Positions 18,601 through 25,660 of a stretch of DNA of 64,000 nt are shown here, piece after piece (the first letter of the stretch is position 1; each line of letters begins with the position of its first letter). The stretch spans positions 3,844,001 to 3,908,000 of the forward strand of contig AP012044.1 in the NCBI GenBank assembly GCA_000283575.1. The letters are read 5' to 3'. The position numbers and the translations under genes are program-made. Below the pieces are notes generated by a model that worked only from the letters and a program-made list of their open reading frames with translations, was not told the origin of the DNA and did not search any database. Source of the DNA: Oscillibacter valericigenes Sjm18-20 (GTDB lineage: Bacteria > Bacillota > Clostridia > Oscillospirales > Oscillospiraceae).

Positions 18601-18880
18601 CGGCTCCAACCCCACGGCCACCGTTACTCGCCAACAAATGGCGGCAATCCTTTACCGCTACGCCCAGTACAAGGGGTACGACACCACACAGGGCGGCATG
18701 GCTATCCGGGAATTCTCGGATTATGACAGCATCTCCACATATGCGCAGCCCGCGCTGGGCTGGGCGGTAAATGCGGGCCTTGTGCAGGGCAGAAACAATC
18801 AGGTGATGCCTTGGGGCAGCGCCACCCGCGCACAGGTCGCGGCCATTCTCCATCGTTTCAGCCAAAATGTGGTGAAATAA
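12665..18880 (+). CDS. Large secreted surface protein with beta-helix, YDG/MBG repeats and SLH anchor
   Basis: 2071 aa. A signal peptide (about residues 1-26, ending SAIAA) is followed by glycine- and threonine-rich right-handed beta-helix-like stretches with repeated ISGGTVTA-type turns at about 30-330 and again 660-810. Fibronectin-like and beta-sandwich segments follow (about 900-1240), then a YDG-type domain (about 1320-1410, RYDGTTSV), an MBG-like domain (about 1600-1680, ATADSKSITTGG), a Gly/Ser linker near 1690 and three SLH motifs (about 1908-2071). SLH domains bind pyruvylated cell-wall polymer, so this is an S-layer-associated or adhesin-like protein. Low cysteine and lysine content is typical. 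No catalytic motif was recognised. GGAGG precedes the ATG. It is intact despite its size. Confidence 0.88.
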   Translation: MRKRLFSVLLCLCMALTLLPVSAIAAGETYSIATGALTINSGNLSTYDNATITGTVSNEMEQLTIDGVTVNLTIENLSVTMGGYGGNMSGITLKNNATLNLTVKGTNTLTGAYGGAGIDVPQGCTLNITAESTGTLTATGGDGYGGGAGIGAVGNQWLPDGTPTATQSVGTIQIGGGTIIASGGTSNKNGSGVMGAAGIGGSPDSKTGKISISGGMVTAAGGCSAAGIGGGYCGYVESITITGGIVTATAGDNGSAIGCGCNGKTSGLSCGTIAINGGTVAANGNIGYGKKLGGLFYSGGEVSVGSGAGVTIENGAILPAVEGATTSTYPLSITIYDGRLTSTITNASFTFGGKSYVSSIDVSENYVGTLSCSLVVVDGTLTGTQTAAVSGGGCSWENISCTENAGSYSAVIGEKLYPVSLWFYDSAITADITEATVSAQRSGTPLNGDSAQGIVQFVCDQTITMQQAGAGKMIVWMTAGAETGLSVTASGLNSNDAMSKSGQIVKASTDGTTIIMHDTGDTKQISGSLDLSYGNITFKENAGKLDITYTSASGESSTTVLGQHYQNEYEIIQSNTTATTNQITFQNTTDFVKVKLNGVNMSSPGKAIDLQAAKAQLNLSGSNTIDCGGENSNNIGIHAAEGSALTIDGSGSLEITSPSDYGVGIGGYYKYAFDMGQRINEGAGTIRIEGGTITVSGKKGAGIGSCYNYYGNNPGSIEIAGGTVTATSDTGAAIGGGAGESDGSKNYNAKCPAITISGGTVTANRIGTGTNVTGGSIAVTDGSIAVTGGTISTTDGGKPTNMATTNGSGEPVYYTNANVNAIYGATAAVTNASVTDYTYGFNDVKTDASGCLHLFLPVSAQNAETTADFNGITYDGTISSTEPNTLKKYVPLTVSKGTVTNTGATLNVTANSGNAIYYAASATALSDGSAVESVDGVQSLPASGGAQTITLSGLTEGTAYTYYLAAKEGDDYSDVAAVTFTTPFTALNTSDVLVDYAGELVKAASGLGYTLEYALSADAQTWTEVPTTGVGLTEVLDGHTGTGGISLYVRKFSGTAHSAAMEVTIPARTECSVSTPSINYPNGTVVLPSSVQYQFATSAPVSWNSAATGTGGAVSLIGKILPAGTTEENLYKVYFRNPATNSTFASKTASVTIPARPAALAVPSPASVAETSITLAAVTGAEYSKDGTIWQDSTTFSGLAENTSHTFYQRVKATGSSFASLSSSAAITTAKNSIAAAAVTLSDCDSFIYDGTEKTPTVTVTLNGTPLNSSQYTVSYSNSNGGAGNHTNAGTVTVTVIALSGGDYSGTVSQTTGMTYTIAPVPLTVTGATATSKRYDGTTSVSVTAVALSGIVNPDDVRVDTSSLTGALAAADFGTYDSVTLPPMALTGTTAGNYSLTQPTAAVPTSASISQADALNLTGNATMVKGRANYTVELDLTQISGYPAFPGGTPFFTVASGEPYNGLTSAAVNASGKLTLVADNTNNSTQDIITISITGMDNYADSTITVAVNYTDKVPVTISGVTVQNGIYNGAAHTGYTGTPTSSYTGTYEVTYSGLNGTSYNSNTAPVNAGDYTVTFKVPDSDLAYFGLADISFTISKATITATADSKSITTGGTLPSFTVSYTGIAAGDTADSIFSTKATASSTADGKTAGSYPITVTAPVLTTVAANNYTVGASVDGTLTVSSPSYNNGGGDGGSAGGGSSSSSTDMVPISSGTDKISAPVSVSGGTATVSITDAQAKAVASDAKTSGTIKLDVSEKKADSVVVPSKLVSAADGAALEVALPTGTVTLDQNALAAVDGKGDVKLSVETVDNSKLTDTQKSVLGNQTDTAFVVDVNVYAGGSRTSTFGEGKITVAVPYTLKPGENADSITVWFINDDGTIEPKTASYANGKVTFTTEHLSQYLIVNFPFTDVADNAWCYGSVAYAYDNGLFSGTSATTFSPNATTNRQMIWMVLARMDGKTPTSMAEAKAWAVESGISDGSNPTATVTRQQMAAILYRYAQYKGYDTTQGGMAIREFSDYDSISTYAQPALGWAVNAGLVQGRNNQVMPWGSATRAQVAAILHRFSQNVVK
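14987..15028 (+). repeat. 21-bp tandem duplication inside the surface protein gene
   Basis: Two adjacent 21-bp copies differing at one base encode GSIAVTD then GSIAVTG. The repeat adds one beta-helix-like turn in frame. Confidence 0.85.
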
Positions 18881-18908
18881 GCGGGGACGATTAACACCTT
18901 TGAACTAA

Positions 18909-18944
18909 AAAGAGGGTTCCGACGATATCGTCGGAACCCTCTTT
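18909..18944 (+). terminator. Perfect 36-bp palindrome terminator after the surface protein gene
   Basis: Bases 18909-18926 are exactly complementary to 18927-18944, ending in CTTT. It starts 28 bp after the stop codon and gives a very stable hairpin for the long mRNA. Confidence 0.8.
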
Positions 18945-18990
18945 ACAGTCTGGCTATTATCCAGACCGCCCGAATGGATCTTGTGTTCCA

Positions 18991-19584
18991 TTGTGCCATA
19001 TACGAAAGAAAGTGGTTGACCATATCAAAGTCCAAATGTTGGCGGAGAAAGCTTTCCATTTAATGCCCCAAAAAGGTGCAAAGCACCTGCAAACCTTGTC
19101 ATCCCCCTATACCAGGGACCTATTTTTCGCACGATGCGGGACCTTGTCCAACAGGGGTATGAATCTGTCCGCAGCGAGAACCGACAAGGGATTGCTTAAC
19201 GAGAAAACTACTGCCGTCCTGCTATGGACTTTGGCAGTCTGTCTATTCACGATTTTCCAAATGGAGGAATGGCGGAATTCTGAGCAAAGTGTTCCGTACC
19301 CTTTCTTCCAAATTTATTTTACCTGTGTCAAAATGCATCAAAGCGCAAACGGCGGGGGAAAAACGACTGACAAAGCCTATGGGACAAATGAAATACTGGA
19401 CTACATCCATCGTCAGGACAGCGAATATACGATTTCACCAAAAACCAACGCGGTAAATCCATGGAGCTGTGACTGGGCTCTTTATAAAGAACGTCATTTA
19501 TCTCCAACGTATATGAAGCAAATAGATGGGATGGAATTTGGAAGCATTCGTCAGGTGATCGTGCGGATACTTAGTATTAAGTGA
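18991..19584 (+). mobile_element. IS5-like transposase remnant
   Basis: A 197-codon frame whose part at about 19366-19540 reads DKAYGTNEILDYIHRQ, then YTISPKTNAVNPWSCDWALY and KERH. This is the DDE-domain end seen in IS5-family transposases, including the aspartate of DKAY and the expected glutamate zone lost afterwards. The rest of the frame does not look like transposase and has no ribosome site, so the gene is truncated and inactive. It borders the panB-TRAP block on its left. Confidence 0.65.
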
Positions 19585-19964
19585 CGTCATGTTTCATGCG
19601 CATTCGTAAACGTGATCTGCTCTACGAGAACGGCTCCGATTGTTCACAGAGAAAAGTCATGGTAATATAAAATGGAGAAAAATAAAAATGCCACGAGAAT
19701 ATGTGGTACCGAAATGAATAGCAAGCAAGGATGCCATATGCAAACTCTAACAGGAGTTCAAGGTGCAATTATAATATATAAGTTATGATTTTAACCAGAA
19801 AAGATATTTTACATTTTGGGAATAATGACAGATAATTGTATAGAACACGTATCACATTTTTTATTTATTAACAATAGGCAAATAAAAACAAACATATGTG
19901 CAAAGGCCATGGTCCTTTAAAACCCGGGTATTAACAAAAACAATACTTACTGGAGGAAACGTAA
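19585..19964. other. AT-rich intergenic region upstream of panB
   Basis: No gene seen. It holds the candidate panB promoter and a short CCATGG-centred palindrome at about 19903-19919, close to the start of panB, which could be an operator. Confidence 0.4.
19808..19836 (+). promoter_or_regulatory. Candidate promoter of the panB-TRAP operon
   Basis: TTTACA (19808-19813) and GATAAT (19831-19836) are separated by 17 bp. The leader to panB would be about 120 nt. Confidence 0.5.
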
Positions 19965-20807
19965 ATGTCTAATACAAAAAAGAAGAAAATGACGGTTCCG
20001 GATTTTCAGAAATATAAGGACGAAGGACGTAAATTTTCATTCTGCACAGCTTACGACTATACTACCGCGTCTATTGTTGATGAAAGCGATATTGAGGTTA
20101 TATTGGTTGGCGATTCCCTGGGCATGACTATGCTGGGTTATAATACAACTGTTCCTGTGACTGTGGATGATATCATTCACCATGCCAGGCCAGTCGTAAA
20201 AGGAGCTCCGAATACGTTTATTATTGGTGATATGCCATTTGGATCCTATAATATCAGTAAGGAACAGGCCATTGAGTCTGCTAATCGCATCATGAAGGAG
20301 ACCCTGTGCGACTGCGTCAAGCTGGAGGGCGGCGTGGTTATGGCAGATACGATTCATGCAATAGTCGAAGCCGGTATCAGTGTTATGGGACACATCGGCA
20401 TGACCCCCCAGACCGCCACATCCTTTGGTGGTTTTAAAGTACAAGGTGGCACTCCCGAATCCGCCCGCAAGCTGATTGAGGATGCGAAGGCTCTTGAAAA
20501 GGCCGGGGTATTTGCCATTGTTGTTGAGTGTGTTCCTTCTGTTGTGGCAAGAGCGATGCGGGAGGAGATCCATATCCCTATTCTGGGCATTGGCGCCGGT
20601 CCCTATGTGGATTGCCAGGTTCTGGTGACCCAAGATTTACTTGACATGTACGGCGATTTTAAACCTAAGTTTGTGAAGCACTTCGCTCATGTCCGGGAGG
20701 AAATGATTAAGGGCCTGAATTCATTCCATGAAGAAACTCTGAACGGGTTGTTCCCCACACCTGAGTACAGTTTTAATAAGGAAGTCGATATTCCTCGCCT
20801 TTATTGA
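19965..20807 (+). CDS. panB: 3-methyl-2-oxobutanoate hydroxymethyltransferase (PanB)
   Basis: 280 aa, full length. The Mg ligands are present as D50 (VGDSLG) and D89 (GDMPFGSY), with KLEGG near 119-123, GHIGMTPQ near 142-149 and the catalytic glutamate E188 in VVECVP. The enzyme adds a hydroxymethyl group from methylene-THF to 2-oxoisovalerate to make ketopantoate, the first step to pantothenate. No panC, panD or panE is near. Instead it leads a tripartite TRAP transporter operon, which suggests a link between uptake of an organic acid and this aldol chemistry, possibly in reverse. GGAGG ribosome site 19953-19957 region. Confidence 0.93.
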   Translation: MSNTKKKKMTVPDFQKYKDEGRKFSFCTAYDYTTASIVDESDIEVILVGDSLGMTMLGYNTTVPVTVDDIIHHARPVVKGAPNTFIIGDMPFGSYNISKEQAIESANRIMKETLCDCVKLEGGVVMADTIHAIVEAGISVMGHIGMTPQTATSFGGFKVQGGTPESARKLIEDAKALEKAGVFAIVVECVPSVVARAMREEIHIPILGIGAGPYVDCQVLVTQDLLDMYGDFKPKFVKHFAHVREEMIKGLNSFHEETLNGLFPTPEYSFNKEVDIPRLY

Positions 20808-20868
20808 CAACGAAAAAAGAGGGCTCTCTCGTTGTTACTTTGCAGGAATCGAGTAAGGAGAAAAGACA

Positions 20869-22149
20869 ATGGGCGTTGCAGTTTTATTTGCTTCCTTTTT
20901 TGTATTCATATTGCTTGGCACACCGATTGCGTTAGCGTTGGGTGGTTCCGCTTTAGTATACATTGTTCTCTTTGCAAATGTATCTCCGATTATTGTAATG
21001 CAGCAGATGCTGGCCAGTGTAAACACGTATACATTGCTGGCGGTTCCGTTTTTTATCATGGCAGGCGCCCTAATGGAGACCGGCGGAATCTCCAAGCGAA
21101 TTGTATCTTTCTGCCAATCGCTCGTAGGGCACTTTACCGGAGGATTGGCACTAGTGGTTGTACTGTCCAGCGTATTTTTTGCCGCAATGACCGGATCCGG
21201 CGTGGCAGCCTGCGCTGCTGTCGGCGGCATCATGATTCCTATGATGGTTAAAAACGGCTATGATCCCGACTTCGCCTGTGCATTGCAGGCAACATCCGGT
21301 ATTTTCGGCCCGTTGATTCCTCCCAGCATCGTTATGGTACTGTATGCCGTATATGCAAATCAGTCTGTCAGCACAATGCTGATGGCCGGCGTTGGCCCTG
21401 GCTTTCTGCAAGCTGCCATGGTCTGCGTCTTGGCAGTTGCCATTTGTTTTCGCCGCGGCTATAAAGGCGTAGGAACGTTTTCCATCAAGCGGGTCGGCAA
21501 AGAATTTGTTGTGTCTTTCTGGGCCTTGCTGGCTCCCATTATTATTCTGGGCGGTATTTATTCTGGTATCTGCACAGCGACTGAGGCATCCGGCGTTGCC
21601 TGCTTCTATTCCATTATTGTTGGCTTGTTCATTTATAAGGAAATGAACTTCAAATCTCTGATGAATTGCTTGAGCAAGGCGATGATGAGCACGGGCAATA
21701 TTATGCTGATCGTCGGTGCGTCCGGTGCCTTTTCCTGGGTGCTGACACGCGAACGTATTGCATCTCACGCTGCCGAGATACTGCTGTCCATTAGTGACAG
21801 TAAGTACTTGTTCCTGCTTTGCGCCATGGTAATTCTGCTGATACTTGGCTGCTTTATTGATTCTGTACCTATTACTACCATCATGACTCCGATTTTGGCT
21901 CCTATGGCTTTACAGTTTGGCGTTTCACTGGTACATTTGGGCGGTTTAATGATCAGCGGTACCTGCATTGGCTTGATTACACCGCCGATGGGTCTGAACC
22001 TGTTTATGGGAGCTCAAGTTGGCAATCGGCCGATTCACAAAGTAATAGGTGCAATAAAACCGTTTGTCATTATTACCTTAGTTGGATTCCTTCTGGTCGC
22101 GTTTTTCCCGCAAATTACCACATTCCTTCCGAGTCTGATCGAAAATTAA
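20869..22149 (+). CDS. dctM: TRAP transporter large permease (DctM)
   Basis: 426 aa, about 12 hydrophobic segments. Family blocks are clear: ALGGSALVY near the start, FFIMAGALMETGGI, GSGVAACAAVGGIMIP, PPSIVMVLYAV, LGCFIDSVPITTIMTPILAP and LITPPMGLNLF near the end. It is the Na+-coupled transport subunit. It lies 61 bp after panB with a taaggag site, and 13 bp before dctP, so one operon is likely. The order M-P-Q is unusual; most TRAP operons read P-Q-M. Confidence 0.95.
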   Translation: MGVAVLFASFFVFILLGTPIALALGGSALVYIVLFANVSPIIVMQQMLASVNTYTLLAVPFFIMAGALMETGGISKRIVSFCQSLVGHFTGGLALVVVLSSVFFAAMTGSGVAACAAVGGIMIPMMVKNGYDPDFACALQATSGIFGPLIPPSIVMVLYAVYANQSVSTMLMAGVGPGFLQAAMVCVLAVAICFRRGYKGVGTFSIKRVGKEFVVSFWALLAPIIILGGIYSGICTATEASGVACFYSIIVGLFIYKEMNFKSLMNCLSKAMMSTGNIMLIVGASGAFSWVLTRERIASHAAEILLSISDSKYLFLLCAMVILLILGCFIDSVPITTIMTPILAPMALQFGVSLVHLGGLMISGTCIGLITPPMGLNLFMGAQVGNRPIHKVIGAIKPFVIITLVGFLLVAFFPQITTFLPSLIEN

Positions 22150-22162
22150 AAAGGAGGCAATT

Positions 22163-23224
22163 ATGAAAAAGTTTTTTTCCCTGATTCTTGCACTGGCAAT
22201 GACCCTGTCTCTGGCTGCTTGTGGATCAAGCAATGTATCCTCCTCCGGCAGCAGCACATCGTCCTCATCTGCAGCAAGCAGCAATACCTCCGCGGACGCT
22301 CCCGTTACCCTGACGGCGATTGTTGCCGGGTTGACGGAAGACAGCCCCAGCGGCCAGGCCCTGAAGAAATTTGCAGACCTATGCAACCAATATTCAGGCG
22401 GCTCCGTTACAATTGACTGCTTCTTCAACACAGAACTGGGTAGTGTTGCTTCCTGCGTTGAAAGTACTGCGCAGGGTACGATTGATATCGTATCTACCGG
22501 TACATCTTATTTTTCCGGCTACGTTCCTGCAATTCAGGTCTTTGAACTGCCCTATATTTTTAATTCCTATGATGAAGCTCATAAAACCCTTGATGGCGAA
22601 CCCGGACAGGAAATTGCAAATTTGTTTGAGCCCACCGACCTGAAGATGTTGTGCTACTGGGAAAGTGGTATGCGTCATGTGACCAATAGCCGTAATCCTA
22701 TTATTACCCCTGATGATATGTCCGGGCTGAAAATCCGCACGGTCGTTTCTCCTACTCAGCAAGCCACCTGGGAGGCATTTGGCGCTATCCCAATGGCACT
22801 GGACATGGGCGAAGTTTTTACTGCGCTGCAAAACCACACGGTTGATGCCCAGGAAAACACTCTGTCTTCGATCGTCTCCTACAAAATGTATGAAGTCCAG
22901 TCCTATTTGTCCCTGACCCATCATTCTTATACTGCTATGCCTTTCTTTATCAACCGTGCCAAGTGGGATTCCCTGACGGAAGACCAGCAGGCTGCTATCC
23001 AGCAGGCCTCTGAAGAATCTCGCGATTACGAGCGCCAGCTGAATTCCGAGGGCGAAGCGGAATGCCTGAAGGCTTTAGCCGATGCGGGTGTCCAAATTGA
23101 AGAAAATCCCGATACCGAAGCATTTGCGGCACTTTGCGGCCCTGTTTATGACATTTTTACTGATTCTATGGGAAGCGATGAGTATCTGACAATGGTTCAG
23201 AATTACGTTGCCGGTCTTCGTTAA
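22163..23224 (+). CDS. dctP: TRAP transporter solute-binding protein (DctP), lipoprotein
   Basis: 353 aa. A lipoprotein signal ends LSLAAC with the lipidated cysteine at C20, followed by a serine-rich linker and the DctP fold. The conserved arginine that usually clamps the substrate carboxylate is in GLKIRTVVSP at about R191, followed by FGAIPMALDMGEVFTALQ. The ligand is therefore probably a carboxylate, possibly a 2-oxo acid or pantoate-like compound given panB, but this is inference. AAGGAGG precedes the ATG. Confidence 0.94.
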   Translation: MKKFFSLILALAMTLSLAACGSSNVSSSGSSTSSSSAASSNTSADAPVTLTAIVAGLTEDSPSGQALKKFADLCNQYSGGSVTIDCFFNTELGSVASCVESTAQGTIDIVSTGTSYFSGYVPAIQVFELPYIFNSYDEAHKTLDGEPGQEIANLFEPTDLKMLCYWESGMRHVTNSRNPIITPDDMSGLKIRTVVSPTQQATWEAFGAIPMALDMGEVFTALQNHTVDAQENTLSSIVSYKMYEVQSYLSLTHHSYTAMPFFINRAKWDSLTEDQQAAIQQASEESRDYERQLNSEGEAECLKALADAGVQIEENPDTEAFAALCGPVYDIFTDSMGSDEYLTMVQNYVAGLR

Positions 23225-23257
23225 CACAGTCTCTCCGATAGGAGGAAACTCTTTAAT

Positions 23258-23755
23258 ATGAAGCAATTTTTCAAAAAGTTGGACTTCGGTGCAGGGCAGC
23301 TTATCGGATTCATCGGGTTTATCGGGATTCTTGTTATTACTGCAAATGCCTTTTGCCGCTTTATCCTGAAAGTTCCGATGTCCTGGTCGGATGAGTTTCT
23401 GCGCACAATTATGATCTATGGCTACTTTATTGGCGCCGGATTGACATTTTGCCATGGCAGTAGTATGCGTTTGGAAATACTGGATAACAAGCTGAAAAAG
23501 CATCCTGTGGGATACCGTATTTTAAATATTATATTGGCAGTTGTAAATTTAACCTTCTTTGGCTTGATGAGCTACTATGTATTCCGGATGATTTTGCAGT
23601 ATATTCAAGCTGGCACTACCCAATCTACCAGTTCCACGCCTGCATGGATTTTGCCGTTCGGCTGTGCTGTCGGTATGGCCATTATCACGGCAGCCGCGGT
23701 TGTAAGCCTCGTTGAGAACATTCGAGGAGTTTTCAACAAAGGACAGGCAAGGTAA
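23258..23755 (+). CDS. dctQ: TRAP transporter small permease (DctQ)
   Basis: 165 aa with four predicted membrane helices and the family signature FCRFILKVPMSWSDEFLRTIMIYGYFIGAG in the second segment region. It pairs with DctM. GGAGG ribosome site. Last gene of the operon, followed by a strong terminator. Confidence 0.93.
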   Translation: MKQFFKKLDFGAGQLIGFIGFIGILVITANAFCRFILKVPMSWSDEFLRTIMIYGYFIGAGLTFCHGSSMRLEILDNKLKKHPVGYRILNIILAVVNLTFFGLMSYYVFRMILQYIQAGTTQSTSSTPAWILPFGCAVGMAIITAAAVVSLVENIRGVFNKGQAR

Positions 23756-23776
23756 ATTTATTTTATTAGTTTCTGA

Positions 23777-23816
23777 AACGAGCTGTTCCCATGCAAGGGA
23801 ACAGCTCGTTTTGTGT
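23777..23816 (+). terminator. Terminator of the panB-TRAP operon
   Basis: A 14-bp perfect stem (23777-23790 with 23797-23810) with a 6-nt loop, followed by a T-rich tail. It lies 21 bp after dctQ. Confidence 0.88.
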
Positions 23817-23920
23817 TGCTTTTTTATAAGATTAAGTTATAATAAATAGACATAATTCAATAAGATTCGATACGGCACAATAAATTACACAAATGGAAAA
23901 AGTATGAATAGGGACATGGT

Positions 23921-24170
23921 TTGCAGGTCTCTGTTAAAATGAAGTCGCGGCACACCATTCTGAAATGGAGACAGCAAACCATGCTCGAGAAAATTTCGGA
24001 CGGTGGGGAGAAAAAACTGACCTATGTGGATTTTTTTCGGAACACTGGACGCGTATTCGCACCAATAACCGGGATATCCAGGTGCACTCGGGTTGTGGGT
24101 TGCTTCCCGGACGGTAATTTAGCGCTTATGCCAGCCTGTGCAAGGTTTTGGCATGTGGCCAGTGACACTA
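23921..24170 (+). mobile_element. IS256/Mutator-type transposase 3' remnant
   Basis: The frame contains TRVVGCFPDGNLALMPACAR, then FWHVAS, which matches the C-terminal end of IS256-family transposases. Upstream fragments (about 23921-24040) do not form a recognisable domain. No ends or full gene remain. The frame runs on into the LysR gene by chance; LysR has its own ribosome site and start. Confidence 0.65.
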
Positions 24171-24211
24171 CCTATGATTCAGTAGGATTCCAATTGATTG
24201 GAGGCTTTTAC

Positions 24212-25141
24212 ATGTCATTAGGGAGAATTACATATTTCCATACTATTGCAGAGGCCGGGAATATTACAAAAGCCGCACAATTATTGCACGTATCTCAGCC
24301 ATCGCTGTCTCAATATCTAACGCGCCTTGAAAGTAGTCTTGGCACTAAATTGATAAATCGCAACTGCACGCCAATCCAGCTGACGGAAGCAGGAAAAATC
24401 TACCTGAAATATGTTAAAGAGCTTATGAATGCGGAGCAGCAGCTTGAAAAAGAAATGGAATGTTTAAAGCAAAGAGGGTGCCAGACGCTTACATTTGGAA
24501 TACCCTCACAGTTAATTCCTCTGATTTTTAAGAAGTACGTGCAGAGTTTCACATGTAAATACCCGCATATAGAATTGGTCATCAAAGAAGGAACATCTCT
24601 TGATACGAAGCGAATGCTGATGGAAGGCGAAGTGGATATTGCATTTTTTCACACGAAAGACAAGATTGATGCGCGATTTTTCCGGAAAATATTGCAAGTT
24701 GAAGAATTGTTCTGGTCCTGCAATCGAAACAGTGATTTAGCAAAAGGTCAAATGGCAACAAAAGAGAATCCCGCTTGTCTGGATGAACAGGATCTATGCA
24801 AAATGGAAAAAATGCGCATTGTGACGATGACAAAAAATTATTATTTCTATCATGTGATACGGGAATTTGCAGAACTAACCGGAATTACATCCAATGCGTT
24901 TCTGGAAGTACCAAGTGTCCAGGCAATGCAGGAATTTGTGCTTCAGCCGGAAAGTAACAGTATTACTGTTTTTGCTGATTTTACGTTGAAGGGCTTGCAA
25001 AATCTGGATGACTTAGCTTTCTTTCGCTTGAAGTCAGAGCGACTCTTTTGGTATTTGACAATGAATTGTTTGGATGATGTGTCTCTTTCATCTGCTGGGA
25101 ATCTTTTTTGGGAACACGTTTCTCACGAGTTGGCTCTTTAA
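24212..25141 (+). CDS. LysR family transcriptional regulator
   Basis: 309 aa. The N-terminal winged helix-turn-helix is typical: YFHTIAEAGNITKAAQLLHV, SQPSLSQYLTRLES, LGTKLINR. The C-terminal part is the ligand-binding domain (TLTFGIPSQLIPLIFKKYV onward). ATG at 24212 follows TTGGAGG. It lies downstream of the TRAP operon in the same direction but past a terminator and a transposase scar, so it has its own promoter. A role in controlling panB-TRAP is plausible from position only. Confidence 0.88.
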   Translation: MSLGRITYFHTIAEAGNITKAAQLLHVSQPSLSQYLTRLESSLGTKLINRNCTPIQLTEAGKIYLKYVKELMNAEQQLEKEMECLKQRGCQTLTFGIPSQLIPLIFKKYVQSFTCKYPHIELVIKEGTSLDTKRMLMEGEVDIAFFHTKDKIDARFFRKILQVEELFWSCNRNSDLAKGQMATKENPACLDEQDLCKMEKMRIVTMTKNYYFYHVIREFAELTGITSNAFLEVPSVQAMQEFVLQPESNSITVFADFTLKGLQNLDDLAFFRLKSERLFWYLTMNCLDDVSLSSAGNLFWEHVSHELAL

Positions 25142-25248
25142 TAAGGGCTGAGCCTGATTTTCATTAGAATGCAGATAGTTCATGATGACACAATTCAGGC
25201 AGGGCAGGAAAATCAACTATTAGATTAACCGCCGCCCGTCTCAGCTTC

Positions 25249-25515
25249 AAAAATTAAGCGTCAGCAGGCTGTATGCCAGAAAAGCAGACTACAGAAAATC
25301 CTCTGTCCCGGCCAAAGGTGAAGCATGTTTTTGGCATGGTCATGGGGTTGTTCCGGCACCGAAAGGCCCGATACCGGGGTCTGCGAAGGCAGACGGCTAA
25401 ATTGAATATCCTGTTTGCGCTGGCAATTCTAATCCTGCCTGTCGGTCTGATTCAGTGTGCCGATGCATTCAAAAGAGACCCCGTCCTGCGCCACGACAGC
25501 CGGAACCCGGCGTGA
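25249..25515 (+). mobile_element. IS5-like transposase C-terminal remnant
   Basis: An 80-codon frame from 25273 contains RPKVKHVFGMVMGLF, then RKARYRGLRRQTAKLNILFA and LA, matching the C-terminal block of IS5-family transposases (KVEHxF, YRGL, NTAQL). The rest of the gene is missing. It forms the right border of the panB-TRAP-LysR block. Confidence 0.65.
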
Positions 25516-25576
25516 TATTCGTGTTTACCGGTCGCCTCTTTGATACCGCTTTAAGGCATCCCCGTAAGCCCGTAAT

Positions 25577-25608
25577 ACCCACCGGGACTTCTGGAAGTCC
25601 CGGTGGGT
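25577..25608. terminator. Terminator downstream of hypD
   Basis: A perfect 15-bp stem (25577-25591 with 25594-25608) with a 2-nt loop. It lies 52 bp after the hypD stop on the minus strand and probably closes that operon; the TTT tail is on the plus side. Confidence 0.7.
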
Positions 25609-25660
25609 TTCACCTGTGCTAAAATTCGCCTATCCGCCCGGCGTCTGCCGCAGCCCGGTA

